DNA of 64,000 bases, taken from positions 62,001 to 126,000 of the forward strand of contig DATJED010000020.1 of NCBI GenBank assembly GCA_035496935.1, in the 5' to 3' direction. Source of the DNA: Pseudopedobacter sp035496935. Its GTDB lineage: Bacteria; Bacteroidota; Bacteroidia; Sphingobacteriales; Sphingobacteriaceae. This document shows, piece after piece, positions 44,957 to 53,516 of the stretch (positions are counted from its first letter, which is position 1; each line of letters opens with the position of its first letter). The notes beneath the pieces were generated by a model. It was not told the origin of the DNA. It ran no database searches and saw nothing but the letters and a program-made list of their open reading frames with translations. Both the position numbers and the translations under genes were made by a program.

Positions 44957-45940
44957 TTAAGCTATAATCCAGCTAAACTTGTATTCTAAATTAGGTACTT
45001 TAATACGATCGGCAATTCTTGTTAAACGATCTGGCAAAGCAACAATGTAATCACGGGCTTTTTCACCGGCGCCGTTCAAATCTTTCATACTTTCTATATT
45101 CCAATCCTCAATTAAGTTTTTCAGAATATCTACATAATCAACCGCTGTATAAACGCCTAAACGCTGTGCTGCATCTGTAAAGTGGCCAAATGTATGTCCA
45201 ATGTTAGTCCCCAATTCTCTTAAGAAATGCGCTGGCATTACAATTTTTTTACGCATCATATCCTCAAAAGCAATCATCACTTCGTTGGCATCAACTTCAA
45301 ACGCTTTGCTGATAAAAGCTTTATAAGCTTTGGCATGGCGAGCTTCATCTGCTGCAATTACACCACACATTTTAGAAAGTTGCTTATCACCAGCGTTTTT
45401 AGCCAACTGGGCAACTCTTCTGTGCGAAATATTAGTTGCAATTTCTTGAAAAGAAGTATAAATAAAGTTTCTATACGGATCGTAACCGGTGCCAATATCA
45501 AAACCATCCTGAATTAAATACTGAGTTGATGCTTCCATCGCTCTCATATTAACTCTTCCGGATAGATAAAGGTATTTGTTCAATAAATCACCATGACGAT
45601 TTTCTTCCGCAGTCCAAGCTCGCACCCATTTCATCCAACCGCCTTGCTCGCTTCTAGAAATATCATCAACCATGGTTAACCAAGATTCGTAAGTTGGCAA
45701 AGCCTCTTCGGTAATGGTGTCTCCAACCAAAACCGCCATTAAATCATATGAAAGTTCACTGGCATTACCTTGTAAATCTCTAACTTCATCAAAAAAAGTA
45801 TCCTTACTGGCATCAGGCAAAAAATCTGCTGGTTGCCACATATCTTCGACCGGTTTTAAATAATCAGCCATTTCGTTAACCATAAATGGTTCCAAATAAC
45901 TCATTACTTCCTTTCTCGATCCAACAGGTAATTCCATCAT
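44957..45940 (-). CDS. Acyl-ACP desaturase (soluble diiron type)
   Basis: The protein is a soluble ferritin-like fatty acid desaturase that inserts a double bond into acyl-ACP. The two iron-binding motifs are EENRHGDL (about residues 106-113) and DEARHAKA (about 193-200), both of the (D/E)ExRH class. I place the start at the ATG at 45940 (MMELPVGSRKEV), giving 327 aa. The longer frame would begin with a TTG that lies inside the -7 promoter box TATATTTG. A hairpin terminator follows the stop. The redox partner is not encoded next to it. It is divergent from the lipoprotein-SCO-cytochrome c genes. Confidence 0.93.
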   Translation of the reverse strand: MMELPVGSRKEVMSYLEPFMVNEMADYLKPVEDMWQPADFLPDASKDTFFDEVRDLQGNASELSYDLMAVLVGDTITEEALPTYESWLTMVDDISRSEQGGWMKWVRAWTAEENRHGDLLNKYLYLSGRVNMRAMEASTQYLIQDGFDIGTGYDPYRNFIYTSFQEIATNISHRRVAQLAKNAGDKQLSKMCGVIAADEARHAKAYKAFISKAFEVDANEVMIAFEDMMRKKIVMPAHFLRELGTNIGHTFGHFTDAAQRLGVYTAVDYVDILKNLIEDWNIESMKDLNGAGEKARDYIVALPDRLTRIADRIKVPNLEYKFSWIIA

Positions 45941-45955
45941 AAAATAATTAAAATT

Positions 45956-45963
45956 CAAATATA
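45956..45963 (-). promoter_or_regulatory. -7 promoter box for the desaturase gene (TATATTTG)
   Basis: The minus strand shows an exact TAnnTTTG match about 15 bases before the chosen ATG, giving a very short leader. It also argues against the in-frame TTG at 45958 as a start. Confidence 0.55.
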
Positions 45964-46022
45964 AGTATTCTTGCTAAAAATCCGTTTAATTAAGCCATAT
46001 AAATGTCTGTTATCGTTATAAA

Positions 46023-46054
46023 TTTGATTCATAAGCGCTAAACCAATACTTTTG
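46023..46054 (+). promoter_or_regulatory. Promoter of the lipoprotein-SCO-cytochrome c operon
   Basis: TTTG at 46023-46026 and TACTTTTG at 46047-46054 are separated by 20 bases, matching both elements of the Bacteroidota promoter. The first gene begins about 95 bases downstream. Confidence 0.65.
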
Positions 46055-46149
46055 CGTCCGCATGGCAAAATGCTTCCTTTTCACTTTTTTACTCACAATT
46101 TAAAGCATTTATACCGAATAAGTAAACTAACAATAGCAAAAAACCGACC

Positions 46150-46605
46150 ATGAAATCCAACAACTTATTTAAAAACAGCACATTAATATTGCTGTGCTTA
46201 ACCTTAGTATTTACTGCATGTAACAATAATAAAAAAGAGCAGGAAAGTTTGCAATCAGCTGTGATTATGGCGCATGATAGCGTAATGGCAGATATGAATA
46301 CTTTGATGGAGAAAAAACTACAGCTCAATTTCATCCTTGCTCATCTTGATAGCTTAAAAACCAAGAATGTAAGTTTAGATACCGCAAAAGTGCGTACAGA
46401 TTTAACCCAAGTTAAAACCGAATTGGCTACGGCCGATGATGAAATGATGGCTTGGATGCACAATTTTAATCCGGATTATACCGGCAAATCTCACGATGAA
46501 ATTATAAGCTATTTAAACGACCAAAAAGAAAAGATTAGCTCGGTTGAAAAATCTTTCAAAAGAGTAATCTTTAAAAGCGATTCAGTAATTACAAAATATA
46601 AATAA
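46150..46605 (+). CDS. Small helical lipoprotein upstream of SCO
   Basis: This 151-aa protein has a lipoprotein signal peptide with lipobox FTAC (Cys at about residue 25) followed by an Asn/Lys-rich linker. The mature part is almost entirely helical and charged, with heptad-like spacing (SLQSAVIMAHDSVMADMNTLMEKK, DLTQVKTELATADDEMMAWMHNF), so it is probably a coiled coil. I recognise no family. The SCO gene starts on the next base after its stop, and cytochrome c follows. A periplasmic role with copper or cytochrome handling is inferred from position only. Confidence 0.75.
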   Translation: MKSNNLFKNSTLILLCLTLVFTACNNNKKEQESLQSAVIMAHDSVMADMNTLMEKKLQLNFILAHLDSLKTKNVSLDTAKVRTDLTQVKTELATADDEMMAWMHNFNPDYTGKSHDEIISYLNDQKEKISSVEKSFKRVIFKSDSVITKYK

Positions 46606-47259
46606 ATGAAAATTTCAAAATACCTCTGCTTATGCGCAGCAGTAATCGTATTTTTTTCGTGTAACCAGACACCTAAAAAATTGCCAATTTTAGGCGAGCG
46701 ACAAACTATGGAAAAAATGGAGCATGGCGAATTGGTGGTAGATACTTTTTACCAAACTATTCCACATTTTAGCTTTGTTAATCAGGATAGCGTTATCATC
46801 AACAACGATTCGTTAAAAAACAGCATTTACGTCGCTGATTTCTTTTTTACTTCCTGCCCTTCTATTTGCCCTATTATGAGCAAAAACATGCTGAGCGTAT
46901 ACAAAGAATATAAAGGAAATAACGAAATACGCTTTATATCTTACACCATTGACCCAAAACACGATACTGTTCCCGTTTTAAAAAAATACGCCAATAAACT
47001 GGGCGTAGAAGGCACACAGTGGAGCTTTTTATTGGGCGATAGAGATTCTGTTTATAACTTGGCGAAAGATGGCTACATGAACTACGCTAAAGAAAACGCC
47101 AATATCCCAGGCGGTGTGGAGCACTCTGGCTATTTTATTTTGGTAGATAAAGAAAAAAGAATTAGAGGCGCTTATGACGGAACTGATAAGCAACAGGTTG
47201 AAAATTTAAAAACCGACATAAACGTTTTGCTCAACGAATACAAATCGGGAAATAAATGA
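46606..47259 (+). CDS. SCO1/SenC-family copper chaperone lipoprotein
   Basis: SCO proteins deliver copper to the CuA centre of cytochrome oxidase or act as periplasmic thiol proteins. The 217-aa protein has a lipobox ending FFSC at about residue 19 and a thioredoxin-like fold. The copper-binding motif is TSCPSICP (CxxxC, about residues 84-91), and the third ligand His is in GVEHSGYF (about 172-179). It shares four bases with the cytochrome c gene (ATGA) and directly follows the small lipoprotein gene. Oxidase genes themselves are not in this window. Confidence 0.93.
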   Translation: MKISKYLCLCAAVIVFFSCNQTPKKLPILGERQTMEKMEHGELVVDTFYQTIPHFSFVNQDSVIINNDSLKNSIYVADFFFTSCPSICPIMSKNMLSVYKEYKGNNEIRFISYTIDPKHDTVPVLKKYANKLGVEGTQWSFLLGDRDSVYNLAKDGYMNYAKENANIPGGVEHSGYFILVDKEKRIRGAYDGTDKQQVENLKTDINVLLNEYKSGNK

Positions 47260-47678
47260 AAAAACTTTTGATCCCATTTACTTTTTGCGGATTGGTGATT
47301 GCTATTTTTTTGAATGCTTGTAATCAGGAGACGATCAAGTACCAAAGTTATTACTCAAAAGGATCAGAGCTTTACAAAACACACTGTAGCAATTGCCACA
47401 TGGACGATGGGCAAGGTTTAGAAGCATTAATCCCCTCTTTAACCGATAGCGTTTTCTTAAAAAATAACCGCGAAAAGTTAGCTTGCTTTATTGTTTATGG
47501 ATTAAAAGACACCATTGTAATCAACGGCAAAACCTTTGATGGCGTTATGCCGGCAGAAAAGCATTTGGCACCAATAGACCTCGCAAAATTGCTTACTTAT
47601 ATTACAAATGCTTTTGGCAATAAGCAGGGGATTTACGAACTAGCCGAAGTTGAAAAAAATCTGCAGAAATGCAATTGA
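47256..47678 (+). CDS. Cytochrome c-type lipoprotein
   Basis: The 140-aa protein has a lipobox (LNAC, Cys at about 22) and one class I heme site, CSNCH (about residues 47-51), with a likely axial Met in GVMPAEKHL. It should be a small membrane-anchored electron carrier facing the periplasm. Its heme would be attached by the CcmE/CcmF system encoded at 12664-15525. It overlaps the SCO gene by four bases and is last in this three-gene operon. The RNase P RNA gene begins only about 20 bases after its stop. Confidence 0.9.
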   Translation: MKKLLIPFTFCGLVIAIFLNACNQETIKYQSYYSKGSELYKTHCSNCHMDDGQGLEALIPSLTDSVFLKNNREKLACFIVYGLKDTIVINGKTFDGVMPAEKHLAPIDLAKLLTYITNAFGNKQGIYELAEVEKNLQKCN

Positions 47679-47687
47679 TTTAATCCT

Positions 47688-47695
47688 TACCTTTG
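47688..47695 (+). promoter_or_regulatory. -7 promoter box for the RNase P RNA gene (TACCTTTG)
   Basis: This exact TAnnTTTG match ends four bases before the predicted 5' end of the RNA at about 47699, a spacing consistent with transcription start there. No clear -33 TTG was found. Confidence 0.5.
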
Positions 47696-47698
47696 TAC

Positions 47699-48080
47699 TG
47701 CAAATGGCTCTATCGCTGTCCGCCAGCTGGCGGATGGAGGAAAGTCCGGGCAACACAGAGTATCCTGCTTCCTAACGGGAAGGCGTTTTGTAATAGAACG
47801 ACAGAAAGTGCTACAGAAAATAAACCGCTTTGCCTTGGCAGAGTAAGGGTGAAAACGTGAGGTAAGAGCTCACGACTTTGTATGGCGACATGCATCGTGG
47901 TAAACCTCAGGAGTTGAAAGATCAAATAAATCCTAACCGTCGGAGCGACTCGTTCTGCTGTGTTAAATCACTATTAGGAAGGGTAGATCGTTAGACTGTA
48001 ATAGCAATATTATGGCAAGATAAATGATAGAGACATCCTGAATTGTTTTGGGATGACAGAACCCGGCTTACAAATTTGCA
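47699..48080 (+). ncRNA. rnpB: RNase P RNA (bacterial type A)
   Basis: The catalytic RNA of RNase P trims the 5' leader of tRNA precursors. The universally conserved P4-region halves are both present: GGAGGAAAGTCCGGGC (47736-47751) and GACAGAACCCGGCTTAC (48055-48071). Other conserved pieces are AGGGTGAAAACGTGAGGTAAGAGCTC and GGTAAACCTC. The 5' TGCAAAT and 3' ATTTGCA pair as helix P1, which fixes the ends approximately. The P3 position is filled by a perfect 16-base palindrome (47719-47734). A strong hairpin terminator follows at 48098. The protein-like frame on the other strand here is not a gene. Confidence 0.95.
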
Positions 48081-48097
48081 TTATTACAAGCATTTTG

Positions 48098-48123
48098 AAG
48101 TCCTGCAACAATTTGCAGGACTT
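48098..48123 (+). terminator. Rho-independent terminator of rnpB
   Basis: AAGTCCTGCA and TGCAGGACTT form a perfect 10-bp stem with a 6-base loop, followed by a T-rich stretch (TCTTTGTTTTG). It ends the RNase P RNA before the response-regulator gene. Confidence 0.88.
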
Positions 48124-48189
48124 TCTTTGTTTTGCAAAACCAAACATTTGTCCATTATTATATACACTTTTAACAAACAATTAACTTAT

Positions 48190-49599
48190 ATGGCTAAAAT
48201 ATTAATCATTGATGATGAAAGAGCAATCAGAAACACCTTAAGAGAAATATTAGAATACGAAGACTACAAAGTTGATGATATTGACAACGGTGCGGATGGC
48301 TTAGAAATGATTAAAAATATTGGTTACGATTTGGTTTTATGCGACATAAAAATGAATCGTATGGACGGGATGGAAGTGCTTACCAGCGCTCAGGCATCGC
48401 ATCCCGACCTTCCGTTCATCATGATATCCGGTCATGGTACGGTGGAAACAGCAGTTGAGGCTTCTAAAAAAGGAGCTTTCGATTTTATCTCTAAACCACC
48501 AGATTTAAACAGATTATTAATTACTGTAAGAAACGCCCTCGACCGAGGAAGCTTAGTCACCGAAGCCAAAGTGCTGAAACAAAAGGTTGCTAAATCAAAA
48601 ACCCGTGAAATATTAGGGGAATCACCAGCAATTGCTAAAGTTAAAGAAACCATTGAGAGGGTTGCCCCTACTGATGCCCGCGTTTTGGTAACTGGTGCTA
48701 ACGGAAGCGGTAAAGAACTGGTTGCCCGTTGGTTACACGAAAAATCAAGCCGGGCAAACGCTCCTTTAATAGAAGTAAACTGTGCGGCAATTCCATCTGA
48801 ATTGATTGAATCTGAACTGTTTGGACACGAGAAAGGTTCTTTTACATCGGCAATTAAACAGCGGATTGGTAAGTTTGAGCAAGCCAATGGTGGAACAATT
48901 TTCTTGGATGAGATTGGCGACATGAGTCAATCTGCACAGGCAAAAGTTTTGAGAGCTTTACAAGAGAACAAAATTACCCGTGTTGGTGGCGAAAAAGAAA
49001 TCGATGTAAATGTTAGGGTAATTGCGGCCACCAACAAAGATTTACTGAAAGAAATTGAGGCCGGTAACTTTAGAATGGACTTGTACCACCGTTTAAACGT
49101 AATTCATATCCATGTTGCGCCTTTGGCAGAAAGAGCTGCTGATATCCCTTTATTGTCGGAAAACTTCTGCGAAGAAATTTGCAACGAGTACAGTATTCCA
49201 GTCAAAAAAATCAGTCCTGGAGCGGTTGAAGCCTTAAAATCCTTGCCTTGGACAGGTAATATCCGCGAATTGCGAAACGTAATTGAACGTTTGATTATTT
49301 TAAGCGATAAAACCATTACAGAAGAAAACGTAAGGGCTTTTGCAAACCCAAGCGGAAGCATTTATCACCCCGAAAATGCTGTTGAAACCAAGGGCTCGTC
49401 TTCTTCGTCCGGTAATGGATTTGATTACGAAGCTTTCTCTAATTTCCAAGATTTTAAAGACCATGCAGAGATGGAATTTATCAAATATAAATTAGAAAAA
49501 AACAATTGGAACGTTTCAAAAACCGCAGAAGATATCGAAATACAAAGAAGCCATTTATACAGCAAAATCGATAAATTCGGTTTGAAAAGAGCAGAGTAA
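48190..49599 (+). CDS. Sigma-54-dependent NtrC-family response regulator
   Basis: The 469-aa protein begins with a receiver domain (residues 1-120; ILIIDDERAIRNTL, phospho-acceptor Asp in LVLCDIKMNRMDG, late Lys in FISKPP). The AAA+ sigma-54 domain follows (about 140-375) with Walker A GANGSGKELVA, the sigma-54 contact loop as GSFTSA in place of GAFTGA, and Walker B GGTIFLDEIGD. A Fis-type HTH closes it (about 430-465; NNWNVSKTAEDIEIQRSHLYSKI). I start it at ATG 48190, because a longer frame would run back into the RNase P RNA and its terminator. No histidine kinase gene is next to it. Confidence 0.93.
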   Translation: MAKILIIDDERAIRNTLREILEYEDYKVDDIDNGADGLEMIKNIGYDLVLCDIKMNRMDGMEVLTSAQASHPDLPFIMISGHGTVETAVEASKKGAFDFISKPPDLNRLLITVRNALDRGSLVTEAKVLKQKVAKSKTREILGESPAIAKVKETIERVAPTDARVLVTGANGSGKELVARWLHEKSSRANAPLIEVNCAAIPSELIESELFGHEKGSFTSAIKQRIGKFEQANGGTIFLDEIGDMSQSAQAKVLRALQENKITRVGGEKEIDVNVRVIAATNKDLLKEIEAGNFRMDLYHRLNVIHIHVAPLAERAADIPLLSENFCEEICNEYSIPVKKISPGAVEALKSLPWTGNIRELRNVIERLIILSDKTITEENVRAFANPSGSIYHPENAVETKGSSSSSGNGFDYEAFSNFQDFKDHAEMEFIKYKLEKNNWNVSKTAEDIEIQRSHLYSKIDKFGLKRAE

Positions 49600-49620
49600 A
49601 TTGTCCGTTTTATATATTTG

Positions 49621-49658
49621 AAAACCCTTCACCCAGAAATGGATGGAGGGTTTTGTTT
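49621..49658 (+). terminator. Terminator of the response-regulator gene
   Basis: AAAACCCT and AGGGTTTT pair, extended inward with a wobble and one mismatch, around an AGAAAT loop. A TTTT-rich stretch follows. It lies 22 bases past the stop. Confidence 0.75.
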
Positions 49659-49724
49659 TACGGTTTCCTGTAATTGCGTGAAGTGCATTTTCTGATAATA
49701 CCCTCCTTTTTTCAACTGGTCTAG

Positions 49725-49741
49725 GCGGATTACAAATACGC
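49725..49741. repeat. Imperfect palindrome GCGGATTACAAATACGC
   Basis: An inverted repeat with one mismatch lies in the short spacer between two convergent genes, followed by TTCGGCATGCGCTGTGC. It may be a relic of a dispersed element; copy number cannot be judged here. Confidence 0.3.
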
Positions 49742-49802
49742 TTTATTTAAAGTTCGGCATGCGCTGTGCTAACATAACGAACAGCATCGACCAATATTTC
49801 TC

Positions 49803-50681
49803 TTAAATGCTGATTTTCTGCATTTCCAAAGCGCTTTTTTTAATACTCTCAAAAGGGTCAATCTCAAAGTTCTCCTGTTCCATTATTGGATACTTTAAAC
49901 CTGCTAACTTTGCGTTGTTAAATAATGGTTTAAAATCTATTAAACCATTCCCTATTTCTGTGTTTAAGGTTTTATTGGATTTTCGCATATCTTTAACATG
50001 CCATAAGGAAAATCTTCCCGGATGATCTTTAAAATACTTTAGAGGATCTTTTTCGGCCCTAATTACCCAATATAAGTCCATTTCGAAATCTACCAATTTA
50101 GGATCTGTTTCTTCCAATAAAATATCGTAGCCCGTGGTTCCGTTCAAATCAAAAAACTCAATATCATGGTTATGATAGCCTAATTTGAAGCCTGCTTCGT
50201 TTACAATCTGACCTGCTCTATTTAGCTTTTTAGCAAATGCTTTTGCACTATCCACATTTTTAAAAATAGCTGGGTTAATATGCGGAATGGTAATAAAACT
50301 TTGGTTTAAAGCCTTAGCCGACTTGATATAGGATGTTAAGATACTATCATCCTGAGTTTTTTCCCAAACTCCAAAATCAAAATGAGAACTTGGAGAAGTC
50401 AACTTATATTTATCTAAAAGAGTTTTGAATTTTTCTGATGTTAAGCCGAAATAACCGTCTTTTTCAGAAAAGCCATATCCTTCTACAAAAGAATAACCTG
50501 CTTTTGCTATTTGGGCTAACACACCTTCTACATCCTTTGGCAATTCATCCCTTAACGAATACAACTGAATTCCAAACTTTTTTATTTTTTCTGCTGCCGC
50601 ACATCCAATATAAGGCAGTAACGTTGCTCCTGCGGTTGCTAGTCCAATTTGTTTAATAAAGGTTCTTCTGTTATTATTCAT
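49803..50681 (-). CDS. Tat-exported sugar isomerase/epimerase-type TIM barrel
   Basis: The 292-aa protein has a twin-arginine leader, NNRRTFIKQIGLATAGA, ending in a possible lipobox (YIGC). The TIM barrel of the xylose-isomerase/AP-endonuclease-2 type follows, with metal-ligand style segments KLGYHNHDIEF, VDFEMDLYWV and LWHVKDMR and a final IMEQENFE. These enzymes isomerise or epimerise keto sugars. It is the last gene of a ten-gene operon for oxidised sugars, so a 3-keto-sugar is a likely substrate, by inference. Gene spacing to the next isomerase is ten bases. Confidence 0.85.
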   Translation of the reverse strand: MNNNRRTFIKQIGLATAGATLLPYIGCAAAEKIKKFGIQLYSLRDELPKDVEGVLAQIAKAGYSFVEGYGFSEKDGYFGLTSEKFKTLLDKYKLTSPSSHFDFGVWEKTQDDSILTSYIKSAKALNQSFITIPHINPAIFKNVDSAKAFAKKLNRAGQIVNEAGFKLGYHNHDIEFFDLNGTTGYDILLEETDPKLVDFEMDLYWVIRAEKDPLKYFKDHPGRFSLWHVKDMRKSNKTLNTEIGNGLIDFKPLFNNAKLAGLKYPIMEQENFEIDPFESIKKSALEMQKISI

Positions 50682-50691
50682 TTTTAATTTT

Positions 50692-51567
50692 TTAAACGTC
50701 GCAAATATGGACAGCTTTAACTAATGACGCTATTTTGTCTTCTTTTTTGGGGATAAACTCTTGGGCAACATAACCTTTAAAACCTGTTGCCAAAATAGCC
50801 CGCATAATTGCCGGATAATAAAGTTCCTGCTCTTCTTCAATTTCATTTCTTCCGGGCACACCGGCAGTATGGTAATGCGCAATATAAGGATGCGAGGTTT
50901 GGATAGTTCTGATCACATCTCCCTCATCAATCTGCATGTGATAAATATCATACAACAATTTAAAGTTTTCCGACCCTACCCTTTTACAAAGTTCCACTCC
51001 CCAAGGTGTTTTATCGGCAAAGTAATCTTTATGGTTAACCTTACTATTTAGGAGCTCCATCACTAAGGTCACCCCGTTTTTTTCTGCCAAAGGAATTAAC
51101 TTTTGTAAACCTTCCGTACAGTTTTTTAAACCCGTTTCGTCATCCATACCTCTTCTGTTTCCGCTGAAACAGATGAGATTCTTGTAGCCAGCTTTAGCGA
51201 CCATCGGAATCATTTCTGTATAATTCTGAATCAGTTTTTCATGAAACTTAGGTTCGGCAAAACCATCTACTAAATTAATTTCGGCACCGTTACACATGCT
51301 GGAATCTAAACCATGCGCTTTTAACGTTTCCCAATCTTTTGGCCCTACCAAATCAATCGCCTTAATGCCAATTTCTTTGGCGACTTTACATAATTCCTCC
51401 AAACTTAAGAAACCATAAGTCCACCTGCATACCGCATGGTTGATATTTCCTTTGAGCATAACAGGTTCTTTAGCTTGGGGAGCCGAAAATGAAGAAAGCA
51501 TTCCGCCCGCTGAAATTGCTGCCGAACCGGCAATGATGGTTTTAATCACTTCTCTTCTATTTTGCAT
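50692..51567 (-). CDS. Hydroxypyruvate isomerase-like TIM barrel with Tat-type leader
   Basis: This 291-aa protein begins QNRREVIKTIIAGSAAISAGGM, a Tat-like leader. It continues as a hydroxypyruvate-isomerase-family barrel: IKAIDLVGPKDW, VTLVMELLNSKVNH, LLYDIYHMQIDEGD, IAHYHTAGVPGRNEI and GYVAQEFIPK. The Glu, Asp, His and Glu metal ligands expected of the family sit in the MELL, YDIYHMQ and QEF segments. Relatives act on keto/aldehyde sugars and sugar acids. It overlaps the MFS transporter gene by 11 bases. The role within the operon is inferred to be keto-sugar rearrangement, and the substrate is not known. Confidence 0.87.
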   Translation of the reverse strand: MQNRREVIKTIIAGSAAISAGGMLSSFSAPQAKEPVMLKGNINHAVCRWTYGFLSLEELCKVAKEIGIKAIDLVGPKDWETLKAHGLDSSMCNGAEINLVDGFAEPKFHEKLIQNYTEMIPMVAKAGYKNLICFSGNRRGMDDETGLKNCTEGLQKLIPLAEKNGVTLVMELLNSKVNHKDYFADKTPWGVELCKRVGSENFKLLYDIYHMQIDEGDVIRTIQTSHPYIAHYHTAGVPGRNEIEEEQELYYPAIMRAILATGFKGYVAQEFIPKKEDKIASLVKAVHICDV

Positions 51568-52801
51568 TTACAAGTTCCTCCTTAACAGATTTATTTTCTT
51601 TAAAAAACAGGGCAAACAAAATCATCACTACAGCTGCAATTCCTGCAGGAATTAACCATATCATCTTCCAATCGAAACTACTTTCTGTCATTTTATACGC
51701 ATCGGTAATTTTACCGGCTACCCAAAAACCAATCAACATACCAACTCCGTAAGTTGCTAAAGTAATTAAACCTTGTGCGGCACTTTTTATTTTTTCGCCA
51801 GCCCTGGCGTTGGTATAAATTTGACCCGAAACAAAGAAAAAATCATAACACACGCCATGTAGGGCAATCCCAGTTATAAGCATGAAAGTTAATTCGCCGG
51901 CATTTCCGTAAGCAAATAGTGCATATCTAATTACCCAAGCCAACATCCCTACCAAAAGTGTGTATTTAAAGCCGAATTTTTTAAAGAAAACAGGTAAGGA
52001 AAGCATAAATAAAACCTCGGAAATCTGGCCCAAAGTCATTTTACCGGTTGGGTTCTCTAAACCTATGTTTGATAAAAACGGGTTTGCATTTTGGTAATAG
52101 AAGGCCAAAGGAATACAGATGAGTATGGAGGATAAAAAGAAAACCAAGAAATCCCTACTTTTTAAAAGCTTTAAAGCTTCCAGACCTAAGATATCTGATA
52201 AAGTAACTTTATCATTTTTATCAACTTTTGGAGGTGTTTTTGGCAAAAAGAAACTCAATAAGCCCAGCACCACTGATGCACCGCAAGCTAACAGAAAGGT
52301 GTTTTTTAGGAAACCCAATCTGATACTTTCAACAGCATCCCAATGAAACAGATAGCTGATTGCCAAGCCGGCGATAATCCAGCCCACTGTTCCCCAAACC
52401 CTAATGGAAGAAAATTCCTTTTCGGGGTCTGTCATTTGGTTAAACGATATGGAATTTACCAAAGCCAAAGTAGGCATGTAAGCAATCATATAACCCAAAA
52501 CGTAAGGGTAAAAAGCTTCAAAATTTGTGGCGCTGTACATTTGGTACATTAGCAATGCGCCAATTAAATGCAGTATCCCTAGAATTTTCTCGGCATTGAA
52601 ATACCTATCGGCGATAAGTCCAATCACAAACGGGGCAATAATGGCTCCTAAAGACTGTGTCGAAAAAGCGGCACCAGTTTGTGCGCCGGTAGCATTTAAA
52701 TTATTTCCTAAAAATGTTCCGAGGGTTACAAACCACGCTCCCCAAATAAAAAATTCGAGGAACATCATAAGCGATAATTTGGTCCGGATTAAGCTGTTCA
52801 T
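51557..52801 (-). CDS. MFS transporter of the nucleoside:H+ symporter (NupG-like) family
   Basis: This 414-aa protein has about twelve hydrophobic helices. It shows the family opening RTKLSLMMFLEFFIWGAWFVTLGTFL and the segment YMPTLALVNSISFNQMTDPEKEFSSIRVWGTVGWI that marks NupG/XapB-type symporters. In Bacteroidota sugar operons such proteins often stand in for sugar carriers, so here the cargo may be a keto-sugar instead of a nucleoside. That assignment is inference. It overlaps the downstream isomerase gene by 11 bases and follows the DUF1080 gene by 27 bases. Confidence 0.88.
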   Translation of the reverse strand: MNSLIRTKLSLMMFLEFFIWGAWFVTLGTFLGNNLNATGAQTGAAFSTQSLGAIIAPFVIGLIADRYFNAEKILGILHLIGALLMYQMYSATNFEAFYPYVLGYMIAYMPTLALVNSISFNQMTDPEKEFSSIRVWGTVGWIIAGLAISYLFHWDAVESIRLGFLKNTFLLACGASVVLGLLSFFLPKTPPKVDKNDKVTLSDILGLEALKLLKSRDFLVFFLSSILICIPLAFYYQNANPFLSNIGLENPTGKMTLGQISEVLFMLSLPVFFKKFGFKYTLLVGMLAWVIRYALFAYGNAGELTFMLITGIALHGVCYDFFFVSGQIYTNARAGEKIKSAAQGLITLATYGVGMLIGFWVAGKITDAYKMTESSFDWKMIWLIPAGIAAVVMILFALFFKENKSVKEELVNAK

Positions 52802-52828
52802 TGTTGTGTAAGGTTTAGGTTGGTTTGT

Positions 52829-53512
52829 TTACAATGTCTTTATCATGATGTTTCGATACCAAACTTCGTTGCCATGATCCTGAAAAGCTATTTTTCCAGA
52901 CTTAAACTTCCCGAAATCAGGCATGTCTTTAAACTTGCTTCCTGCTACCAATTTGTTCCAGGCATCGTCCCACATCATAGTTTCCACCACTTTTTCGCCG
53001 TTTAAGTAAAACTGTAACTTGCCTTTGTTCAAAATAATTTCGGCTTTATTCCATTCGCCAGCCGGCTTTACTGTTTCTACACTGCTCGGTATTAAATCAT
53101 ATAAATCTCCAGCCCTGTGCTTAAAAATTTTGGCGTCGGGATGTCCGTCATTATCTAAAACCTGCATTTCCGGACCAGTAAAATATGGCTGAGGATATTT
53201 CTTGGCGTCATCTACCACGTTAAACATCACGCCGCTATTACCGTTTTTAGAAATTTTCCATTCGTATTTTAAGTGGAAATTTTCATAGTTAGCATTGGTG
53301 ACCAAATCGCCTCTCTGAGACTGATCGGTAACTTTCGGATCAAAATGCAACACCTGATCTTCAACTTTCCATGCACTCCCTAAAGTTGATTTGCCGTAGG
53401 TGTGCCAACCTTCGGTACTATTGTTAGCTACTAAATTTGTAAAACCTTTCTTCTGGGCAACACAGGAAGCTGTCATTGCAATTATTATCAACATTAATAG
53501 GCTGTTTTTCAT
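52829..53512 (-). CDS. DUF1080 lipoprotein (3-keto-glycoside hydrolase family)
   Basis: The 227-aa protein has a short lipoprotein signal (lipobox TASC) and a concanavalin/LamG-like beta sandwich of the DUF1080 type. Landmarks are STEGWHTYGK, WKVEDQVLHF, FHLKYEWKISKNGNSGVMFNV, the conserved GPEMQVLDNDGHPDAK, YDLIPSS and GKIAFQDHG. DUF1080 proteins are now described as acting on 3-keto-glycosides or disaccharides, cleaving the glycosidic bond after C3 oxidation. That fits the neighbouring GMC dehydrogenase. The gene lies four bases after the cytochrome c gene. The catalytic residues are not verified here. Confidence 0.88.
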   Translation of the reverse strand: MKNSLLMLIIIAMTASCVAQKKGFTNLVANNSTEGWHTYGKSTLGSAWKVEDQVLHFDPKVTDQSQRGDLVTNANYENFHLKYEWKISKNGNSGVMFNVVDDAKKYPQPYFTGPEMQVLDNDGHPDAKIFKHRAGDLYDLIPSSVETVKPAGEWNKAEIILNKGKLQFYLNGEKVVETMMWDDAWNKLVAGSKFKDMPDFGKFKSGKIAFQDHGNEVWYRNIMIKTL

Positions 53513-53516
53513 CGTT

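Noticed and set aside
45941..45958. TTG start adding six residues to the acyl-ACP desaturase
   Set aside because: The TTG lies inside an exact -7 promoter box, and a Met-Met start follows at 45940.
47710..47925. 71-codon minus-strand frame
   Set aside because: It lies wholly inside the RNase P RNA gene and is antisense to its conserved core.
48043..48189. Upstream extension of the sigma-54 response regulator frame
   Set aside because: It runs through the 3' end of rnpB and its terminator; the receiver domain begins properly at the ATG at 48190.
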